From NCBI GenBank assembly GCA_013388795.1, contig JACAEP010000039.1, forward strand, positions 1 to 46,581: a DNA stretch of 46,581 nucleotides, written 5' to 3'. Every line of letters starts with the position of its first letter. Position 1 is the stretch's first letter. The notes under the pieces are model-generated. The model saw only the letters and a program-made list of their open reading frames with translations. It was not told the DNA's origin and made no database searches. Position numbers and translations under genes: made by a program. The DNA is from Chloroflexota bacterium. Its GTDB lineage: Bacteria; Chloroflexota; Anaerolineae; Anaerolineales; Villigracilaceae. This document shows, in pieces, positions 42,162 through 46,581 of the stretch.

Positions 42162-43391
42162 TTACACATAATGCAACGCCTCAGCCGGCTCGCGCCGTGA
42201 AGCCTCAATCGCCGGATAAACCGCCGCCAACGCCGCAATGATCGCCACCGTGGTGGCATGTTGCAAAACCTTCAACGGCGCCCACTGCGGATAAATACTG
42301 CCGTTGATCAGGGCAGTATATTCCGTCAAGTTGGCGAACTGACTGTAATCCAAGCCGTAGATGCCAAGAATGCCATTGAGCAATGTTCCCAGAACAGCGC
42401 CCAAGACCGCCCCCCCAACCCCGATCAACACGCCTTCCAGTAAAAAAAGGAAGGTAATCTGATACGGCTTCAAACCCAGCGCGCCAATGACACCGATCTC
42501 TCGCGTGCGTTCAAAGACCGCCATCATCAGCAGGTTGAGAATGCCAATGGCGGCAATGCCAAGCATGAAGACGCCCATATAGCCCATCACCCCGGTCTTC
42601 ATATCCATGGTCTTTTTCAAGTCCGGGATGCTGGTTTCCCAACTCATCACTTCATACCCCGGCGTCGAAGCGTTGATGGCAGCCATCACGCCGGGCTCCA
42701 AACCGATCTGTTTAAGCGAGACAACCACTTCGGTCACCTGCCCATCCAAGCCGAAGAGACTCTGCGCCTCTGCCAGTGAAACATAGATCGTATTCTTCTC
42801 CACCGATGGCACGCCTACATCGTAAATGCCGATCACCGTCATCGTGCGTTGCCGGGTCTGTTCATGGGTTGAATTGCCCACCAGAGTAATGCGGTCGCCC
42901 ACTTCGATCTCCATCGCCGTGGCAAGTCCCTGACCGATCACGATCATATCGCCATCGTCCGCCAACAGATACCGTCCACTGCTGATGTTTTCAGAAACCG
43001 GCGTGATCCGGCCTTCCTTCTGCGGCTCAATGCCCACAATCGAAATAGCAAACGCGCCCTCGCGGTTTGTGACCAGCCCGCCCGTGACAATGCGCTTGGA
43101 GGCAATTACCAAATCTGGTTGCGCCTCTGCCGCCGCAACCACCGCATCAGGATTCTCCATTGGAAGCAGCGGCTTGCGCCCAGCCTTGTCGCTATATCCC
43201 GGCGCATGGACCTGGATGTTGCCGCCCAACAGCTGAATGGCATTGCCATAGATCGCCTGCTCAAAGCCCCCAACCAGCCCATCGTAGAACACCAACAATG
43301 CCATGGTCACCCCCATGCCGGCCGCAATCAAAAAAGTGCGGCGGCGCTGCCGCCAGACATTACGCCATGCAATGCGCAGATACAAACTCAT
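42162..43391 (-). CDS. ABC transporter permease, FtsX/MacB-like 1
   Basis: A 409-residue permease, paralogous to the next gene: an N-terminal MSLYLRIAWRNVWRQRRRTF with helix, an extracytoplasmic MacB_PCD domain and three C-terminal helices with LLMMAVFERTREIGVIGALG and a final SRREPAEALHYV. The start at 43391 is chosen as the typical MSLYxRIAWRN beginning; an ATG at 43400 also fits. It follows the TetR gene by about 60 bp. Helix and motif spacing are normal. Confidence 0.9.
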   Translation of the reverse strand: MSLYLRIAWRNVWRQRRRTFLIAAGMGVTMALLVFYDGLVGGFEQAIYGNAIQLLGGNIQVHAPGYSDKAGRKPLLPMENPDAVVAAAEAQPDLVIASKRIVTGGLVTNREGAFAISIVGIEPQKEGRITPVSENISSGRYLLADDGDMIVIGQGLATAMEIEVGDRITLVGNSTHEQTRQRTMTVIGIYDVGVPSVEKNTIYVSLAEAQSLFGLDGQVTEVVVSLKQIGLEPGVMAAINASTPGYEVMSWETSIPDLKKTMDMKTGVMGYMGVFMLGIAAIGILNLLMMAVFERTREIGVIGALGLKPYQITFLFLLEGVLIGVGGAVLGAVLGTLLNGILGIYGLDYSQFANLTEYTALINGSIYPQWAPLKVLQHATTVAIIAALAAVYPAIEASRREPAEALHYV

Positions 43392-43451
43392 GTCACTCAT
43401 CCTTCCCATCATCAACAGGCGATGCTTTCACATTCCGCAACCCATGCTCCA

Positions 43452-44063
43452 TTATGGACAGCATGTCATCAATATACTTTTGTGTTTTGGGAGATCGCAC
43501 CCACCTGACCATGTCCTTTTTTGCATACCTTCGTCCAAAATCGAATTGCTGATGACGTTGCCCCAGGCATCCATGACATGCGCCGCTGTTTTTTCATCAA
43601 CACTTGCATCGATCTCGCCGTTTTGCTTGGCAGTGCGGATCAAATCGATCAGGGCATCCATAGTTCGTTTACGCACATCGGCAAACATCTGTCCATAGTA
43701 GTAGCCTTCACTCAGCATCACCCGCGCAATGGCTTTGACCAGCTTTGGATTGGCGCTGTTGAATTTCAGACCGGTCTTAATCATCCAACGGAAATAGCCG
43801 AAAATGTTCAAGTCTTTACCTGGCGGGTGGCAATCTTTGAAGAATTGGGTCTTCTCTTCTGCAAGGGTGTCTAACAAGTGGCGAAAGACATCCATTTTGT
43901 CTTCAAAATACTGGTAGAAGCTGCCCTTTGAGATGCCGCTTTCCGCCACGATACGATTGATCGACGCCGCCTCAAAACCATACTCGGCGAATTCATCTAT
44001 CGCAGCCCTGGTGATCAGCATTCGCTTTTCTTCGGGAAGGTTTAAGAACGTTTGTTTGGGCAA
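43452..44063 (-). CDS. TetR/AcrR family repressor of the efflux operon
   Basis: A 203-residue TetR regulator. The helix-turn-helix is visible in ASINRIVAESGISKGSFYQYF. The start is set at a TTG (44063) because GGAG lies 7 nt upstream and the protein then begins PKQTFLNLPEEKR, a usual TetR start. The longer ATG start at 44111 would translate a perfect DNA palindrome (44074-44117) into a meaningless peptide, so it is rejected. The effector domain (about residues 50-200) is unrecognised and ends with an unusual Cys/Lys-containing tail. The ligand is unknown. The gene heads the operon it likely represses. Confidence 0.9.
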   Translation of the reverse strand: MPKQTFLNLPEEKRMLITRAAIDEFAEYGFEAASINRIVAESGISKGSFYQYFEDKMDVFRHLLDTLAEEKTQFFKDCHPPGKDLNIFGYFRWMIKTGLKFNSANPKLVKAIARVMLSEGYYYGQMFADVRKRTMDALIDLIRTAKQNGEIDASVDEKTAAHVMDAWGNVISNSILDEGMQKRTWSGGCDLPKHKSILMTCCP

Positions 44064-44073
44064 GGAGGAGCTC

Positions 44074-44117
44074 CATAATATGACCAGTTGGTCACATGAC
44101 CAACTGGTCATATTATG
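44074..44117. promoter_or_regulatory. 44-bp palindromic operator of the TetR regulator
   Basis: A perfect palindrome with 21-bp arms and a 2-bp centre (left arm 44074-44094, right arm 44097-44117). Each arm contains a 14-bp inner palindrome: TGACCAGTTGGTCA (44081-44094) and TGACCAACTGGTCA (44097-44110). These are two tandem operator sites, each fit for a TetR dimer, spaced 16 bp centre to centre and overlapping the -10 box. Confidence 0.85.
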
Positions 44118-44139
44118 GGATAAATCACCCGCCTGTCAA
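44112..44139 (-). promoter_or_regulatory. Promoter of the TetR-ABC efflux operon
   Basis: On the - strand a perfect TTGACA (44139-44134) and CATAAT (44117-44112) are 16 bp apart. The -10 box is the first six bases of the operator, so a bound repressor would block the polymerase directly. Confidence 0.85.
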
Positions 44140-44206
44140 GGTTATTTTGTCATGCGCATCCACAGCGGACACGCGAAGGGTCGTTTCGCGGGTTCTCACG
44201 ACCTTG

Positions 44207-45022
44207 TTATTCGTTGCTCAGTACCTGTCTCTCATTTCTTCTTACAACCCTCTCCCCCATCAACTTCATCAACAACGCCGCGCGCCAAAAAGCGACGGCG
44301 GCCATGCCATGCGCCAATACCGCAAAAACCGGCGGGGTTTCAAAGGTGTAATATGTCCAACACTGACGGGTTGTGCCCCACAGTTCAAGGAAGTAGCCCA
44401 GGCCCGTCCCGGCGATGAAGGTCAGCAAAGCGAAACGATAATTCGTCGGTGTAACGATCAGCAGGCCACACAACAGGGTCGAGAGCAGCGTATAGGACTT
44501 GTCGAAGGTCGGGGAAACAAAGACCAGCATCAGGGTCAGGAAAGAGGCGAAGACAATCCAATAGAGAATGATGAAGGATGAAGGATGAATAGGCTCACCA
44601 GCGCGATGTTCGATCCGGTTGATGATCCAATTCATGGCTCTTGTAATGCGGTCAATGGACAAACTGGCGATGGGCCAGGCAGGGATGATCCACAGCGGCG
44701 GGCGCTCGGCAGTGTAATAATGCCAGAGGTTGGTTTGTGTGCCCCAGGATTCGATGGCAAGCCCGCCGCAGATGCCCACGAAGACGATCAGCAAGTCGGT
44801 TTTGAGATTTGCGCGTGACACAATGGTGATGGACATGAAAAGGAAAATGCCGATCAACAGCCAGTCCATGTATAACCACCAGGGGCCGTTCCAGTCTACG
44901 TATGAGAGATAGTCTTCGGCAAGCGGCCACCAGATGTAAACAATAAGAAAAATGGTAACGAAAAAGCCGCCCAAAAGAATAGATGAGTCGCGCGTCCATA
45001 AAGGTGATTTTTGATTTTCCAT
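44207..45022 (-). CDS. Hypothetical membrane protein with internal duplication
   Basis: A 271-residue protein with about eight membrane segments. It is built of two similar halves: FVGICGGLAIESWGTQTNLW followed by HYYTAERPPLWIIPAWP, and FIAGTGLGYFLELWGTTRQC followed by WTYYTFETPPVFAVLAHG. The shared pattern ExWGTxxxxWxYYTxExPP suggests an ancient duplication of a four-helix unit with a conserved polar patch, perhaps a small-molecule or lipid-binding site. No family could be assigned. The start at 45022 (MENQKSPLW) is chosen; a TATAAT ends 6 nt upstream and no Shine-Dalgarno exists, so the message may be leaderless. Confidence 0.8.
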   Translation of the reverse strand: MENQKSPLWTRDSSILLGGFFVTIFLIVYIWWPLAEDYLSYVDWNGPWWLYMDWLLIGIFLFMSITIVSRANLKTDLLIVFVGICGGLAIESWGTQTNLWHYYTAERPPLWIIPAWPIASLSIDRITRAMNWIINRIEHRAGEPIHPSSFIILYWIVFASFLTLMLVFVSPTFDKSYTLLSTLLCGLLIVTPTNYRFALLTFIAGTGLGYFLELWGTTRQCWTYYTFETPPVFAVLAHGMAAVAFWRAALLMKLMGERVVRRNERQVLSNE

Positions 45023-45028
45023 GCGCGG

Positions 45029-45034
45029 ATTATA
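45029..45034 (-). promoter_or_regulatory. -10 box (TATAAT) 6 nt before an ATG
   Basis: On the - strand a perfect TATAAT ends exactly 6 nt before the ATG at 45022. Transcription would begin at about the A of the ATG. Confidence 0.5.
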
Positions 45035-45067
45035 GCGAAAAAATCGTCTTAAATTTTTATAAATCAT

Positions 45068-45097
45068 TAACGCTTTACGGGAATTTATCGGTATAAT
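45068..45097 (+). promoter_or_regulatory. Promoter of the DUF3597 gene
   Basis: TTAACG (45068-45073) and a perfect TATAAT (45092-45097) are 18 bp apart. The leader of about 50 nt ends with AAGGA before the ATG at 45154. Confidence 0.55.
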
Positions 45098-45153
45098 TCT
45101 TAACATCAGGATAGCGAATGCCTGAATATCAGCTCAAGAAAAGGATTATTGAC

Positions 45154-45633
45154 ATGGGTCTCTTCAGTAATATTCTCGAAAAACTTGGTCTTAAAAAGAA
45201 GGAAGAACAAGCCAAACCGGCTGCTCCTGCTGCGCCTGCCGCCGCAGGGCAAGGCGCAAAATTGGGTGAAGCCGCAAAAGCCGCGCCCAAGTCTGCGGGT
45301 GCAAGCGCAGGAGCCGGAATGCGTGAAGCCGCTTCCAAAGCCAGCGCGCTGGAAGAAGCCGCTCCCAAAGCCATTGATGTGGTGGATGTGGTTGCCCAAC
45401 TCGAAGAAAAAGCCAAGGGCAAGGAACTCAATTGGAAAGTCTCGATTGTGGACCTGCTCAAACTGCTTGAACTTGACTCCAGCCGCGAAGCCCGCGAGGA
45501 ACTCGCCAAGGAACTCGGCTGCCCCGCCGACCAGATGAGCGACTCGGCCCGCATGAACACCTGGCTGCACAAGGAAGTGTTGCGCCAGATCGCTGCCAAC
45601 GGCGGTAACATTCCGGCAGACCTGTTGGACTAA
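45154..45633 (+). CDS. DUF3597 family protein
   Basis: A 159-residue protein with an N-terminal MGLFSNILEKLGLKKKEEQ, an Ala/Pro/Lys-rich flexible linker (about residues 18-75), and a C-terminal DUF3597 domain: LNWKVSIVDLLKLLELDSSR, AREELAKELGCPADQMSDSA and RMNTWLHKEVLRQIAANGGN. The fit to the family is good along the whole C-terminal domain. The function of DUF3597 is unknown. The start is supported by AAGGA 8 nt upstream; an earlier in-frame ATG at 45118 has no ribosome site. It is followed by a REP-like palindrome and then by a terminator at 45772. Confidence 0.88.
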   Translation: MGLFSNILEKLGLKKKEEQAKPAAPAAPAAAGQGAKLGEAAKAAPKSAGASAGAGMREAASKASALEEAAPKAIDVVDVVAQLEEKAKGKELNWKVSIVDLLKLLELDSSREAREELAKELGCPADQMSDSARMNTWLHKEVLRQIAANGGNIPADLLD

Positions 45634-45645
45634 TACAATTTTGGC

Positions 45646-45743
45646 GTAGGGGCGACCCGTCAGGGTATAACCAAGAGCCAAGCATGAAGAAAGGGTCGCC
45701 CTTTGCGAAAAGTAATGATCAGATTCGGTTGGGTCTCCCCTAC
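45646..45743. repeat. REP-like palindrome related to the mraZ-rsmH element
   Basis: An outer GTAGGGG (45646-45652) / CCCCTAC (45737-45743) encloses GGGCGACCC (45650-45658) / GGGTCGCCC (45693-45701). Outer GTAGGG ends and inner GGGxGACC hairpins match the design of the 31706-31760 element. Confidence 0.65.
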
Positions 45744-45771
45744 TTCATAGGTAAAGAATAAGTAACGAGAA

Positions 45772-45804
45772 AAGAGCTGGGCGCCGACCGGCTCTTTTTG
45801 TTTG
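45772..45804 (+). terminator. Intrinsic terminator after the DUF3597 gene
   Basis: AAGAGCTGG (45772-45780) pairs with CCGGCTCTT (45787-45795) with one G-U pair and a 6-nt loop, followed by TTTGTTT. Confidence 0.82.
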
Positions 45805-45811
45805 CTATAAT
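45803..45811 (+). promoter_or_regulatory. Extended -10 promoter of the selenoprotein operon
   Basis: TGCTATAAT gives an extended -10 (TGN plus perfect TATAAT) immediately after the terminator. Transcription would start near 45818, making a GTG at 45834 the first usable start codon. No clear -35. Confidence 0.6.
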
Positions 45812-45833
45812 GGGACGGATAAAGGATTTAAGG

Positions 45834-46007
45834 GTGTCGCATATCGATTTAGATCATTCAACGCTATTATGTGGAAGTGGAAAAGTTCAAACGCTACAGC
45901 GGGGCAAGGAACAGGCTATCGAATTATTGGGGCGTGCGTGTACGGTCAGCGTGAAGATGAGACCCTATTGGGCACGCGTGAAGATCGTGAAGGAAATGCC
46001 GGAATGA
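45834..46007 (+). CDS. Small protein (57 aa) upstream of the selenoprotein
   Basis: A GTG start at 45834 with AAGGA 7 nt upstream gives 57 residues ending RVKIVKEMPE. Its TGA stop overlaps the selenoprotein ATG as ATGA (46004-46007), which supports translation of both. It contains two Cys (LLCGSG and GRACTV). The family is not recognised. The ATG at 45810 is part of the predicted -10 box and is unlikely to be used. The last 10 residues are nearly repeated after the next gene, so this end is partly built of a 30-bp direct repeat. Confidence 0.4.
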   Translation: MSHIDLDHSTLLCGSGKVQTLQRGKEQAIELLGRACTVSVKMRPYWARVKIVKEMPE

Positions 46008-46216
46008 TAGACCTGAACGCCGTCATCACCTGTCCGCAATGCGGGTTTGCCAAAGCAGAGCAAATGCCGCCCGATACCTGAATTGTCTTTTATGCATGCG
46101 CCAGTTGCGGCGCAATACTCCATCCCAAAGCGGGAGATTGCTGTGTCTATTGTTCGTACGCCGATAAACATTGCCCATCGAAGCAACAGGAAGCCGAAAG
46201 CAATGTCCATGATTGA
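46004..46216 (+). CDS. GDCCVxC-domain selenoprotein (UGA at codon 26 read as Sec)
   Basis: The frame from ATG 46004 runs to TGA 46214-46216 with one internal TGA at 46079-46081 (codon 26). The translation MIDLNAVITCPQCGFAKAEQ, MPPDT, then U, then IVFYACASCGAILHPKAGDC and CVYCSYADKHCP matches a small family with two CxxC pairs and the GDCCVxCSY motif. From memory, homologues carry Cys where this gene has UGA (MPTDAC then FFYEC), and the family is known in both Cys and Sec forms. A perfect 6-bp hairpin TGCGCC / GGCGCA with loop AGTTGC begins 16 nt after the UGA, the place and form of a bacterial SECIS. The 70 residues are otherwise intact. The role is unknown, probably thiol or metal chemistry. 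The alternative is a nonsense mutation. Confidence 0.8.
46097..46114 (+). promoter_or_regulatory. Candidate bacterial SECIS hairpin
   Basis: TGCGCC (46097-46102) and GGCGCA (46109-46114) pair with loop AGTTGC. The apical loop starts 21 nt after the UGA and has G in its second position, in line with known bacterial SECIS rules. Confidence 0.6.
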
Positions 46217-46274
46217 GTTGTTGAGCGCGTGAAGATCGCGAAGGAAATGCCGGAACCATCCAAGGAGAACGAAT

Positions 46275-46483
46275 ATGAAAATCAAACCGCATCTCGAAGA
46301 AAGCTTTCAATACCGATCATCCATCCTGATGAAAGAAATCGAACTAACCGACAAAGCCATAGAACGCATAGATGACATCACCCAAACCGTAAAAACTGGG
46401 CAATCATCACCTGGGCAGGAAGTATCTCGATCTTTCTAGGGAACAATGAACTCCGAAAATTCCTAAGTAGTCGGTCGAAATAG
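46275..46483 (+). pseudogene. Small membrane protein with apparent frameshift at an A5 run
   Basis: ATG 46275 has a strong AAGGAG 8 nt upstream. The first frame gives KPHLEESFQYRSSILMKEIE, LTDKAIERIDDITQTVK and then runs out of sense and stops at 46437. In the -1 frame from the A5 run (46391-46395) the sequence continues NWAIITWAGSISIFLGNNEL RKFLSSRSK to a TAG at 46481-46483, with an obvious membrane helix. One more A in the run would restore a protein of about 69 residues: a soluble helical head and one membrane helix. This may be a real mutation, a sequencing error or slippage. The family is unnamed. Confidence 0.65.
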
Positions 46484-46509
46484 ATTATAAGACATGATAG
46501 ACTTTGGGA
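46484..46509. mobile_element. Possible left end of an IS630-type element
   Basis: The AT-rich ATTATAAGACATGATAGACT stretch directly before the transposase ATG resembles an IS630 terminal inverted repeat, which would sit at a TA target. The other end is outside the window, so it cannot be confirmed. Confidence 0.4.
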
Positions 46510-46581
46510 ATGCGAACGATATACCAACTAAAGCCCAAAGAAATAGCCGAAATTGAAAGAGCCATTCGGCAGGACAAACGA
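46510..46581 (+). CDS. IS630-family/helix-turn-helix transposase (3' partial)
   Basis: The window ends 24 codons into an open frame that starts ATG at 46510 with GGGA just upstream. The residues MRTIYQLKPKEIAEIERAIR followed by QDKR match the usual N-terminus of IS630-type helix-turn-helix transposases (typically continuing RPEVRQRA). The assignment rests on this short stretch only. Confidence 0.55.
   Translation, partial: MRTIYQLKPKEIAEIERAIRQDKR

Larger units (their letters stand above)
45975..46255. repeat. 30-bp direct repeats flanking the selenoprotein gene
   Basis: CGCGTGAAGATCG(T/C)GAAGGAAATGCCGGAA occurs at 45975-46004 and 46226-46255, 29 of 30 bases identical. The first copy provides the Shine-Dalgarno (AAGGAA) and the start of the selenoprotein gene. 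Confidence 0.85.

Noticed and set aside
44063-44111. TetR start at ATG 44111
   Set aside because: The extra 16 residues are the translation of the perfect operator palindrome and would lie downstream of the -10 box with no ribosome site.
45810-45834. ATG at 45810 as start of the small ORF before the selenoprotein
   Set aside because: The ATG overlaps a perfect extended -10 box, so it would lie upstream of the transcription start.

Overview
The window looks like a chromosomal segment of a member of the Chloroflexota, most likely Anaerolineae. This is an inference from gene order and protein character: a long division and cell-wall (dcw) cluster starting with mraZ, a cell-wall ddl and a CvpA-type gene inside that cluster, Chloroflexota-style REP palindromes and heptad repeats, and a high-GC background. 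No rRNA, tRNA or CRISPR array was seen.

Layout. (1) 1-3396, + strand: the 3' end of an AONS/KBL/SPT-family PLP enzyme, then an MBOAT O-acyltransferase and an AlgX/AlgJ-like SGNH protein, a typical pair for O-acetylating a polysaccharide. (2) 3562-7619, + strand: a site-2-type protease with CBS domains, then a yybP-ykoY (Mn2+) riboswitch with an intrinsic terminator in front of a P2A-type cation ATPase. (3) 7659-11376, - strand: LysE-type exporter, YczE/YitT-type membrane protein, AlkX/YcaQ-like DNA glycosylase and three small membrane proteins. (4) 11466-14830, - strand: a secreted, Ig-repeat polymorphic-toxin-like protein followed by a small AT-rich immunity candidate. (5) 14965-32201, - strand: the dcw cluster in transcription order mraZ, rsmH, ftsL, ftsI, murF, mraY, murD, ftsW, murG, cvpA-like, murC, murB, ddl, ftsQ, ftsA, ftsZ. 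Most junctions are ATGA or TAATG overlaps. A promoter with three 10-bp-spaced MraZ boxes lies at the head and a strong terminator at the tail. murE is absent. (6) 32338-38027: an RlmI-like methyltransferase carrying an in-frame REP palindrome, a membrane protein plus VPS62-like protein pair, galactokinase and a Ddl-like ATP-grasp protein. (7) 38389-44139, - strand: a TetR-controlled efflux operon (TetR, two FtsX-type permeases, an ATPase and two lipoprotein adaptors) with a perfect 44-bp palindromic operator. (8) 44207-46581: a duplicated-domain membrane protein, a DUF3597 protein, a REP-like palindrome, a small operon with a GDCCVxC selenoprotein (in-frame UGA), a frameshifted small membrane protein and the start of an IS630-type transposase.

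The most interesting items are the UGA-containing GDCCVxC gene at 46004-46216 with a hairpin just after the UGA, the toxin/immunity locus whose signal peptide lies one frame away from its ATG, the riboswitch-terminator arrangement, the MraZ box array, and several genes whose -10 box sits exactly 6 nt before an ATG (possible leaderless mRNAs). All product names come from reading motifs by eye. No database search was run.
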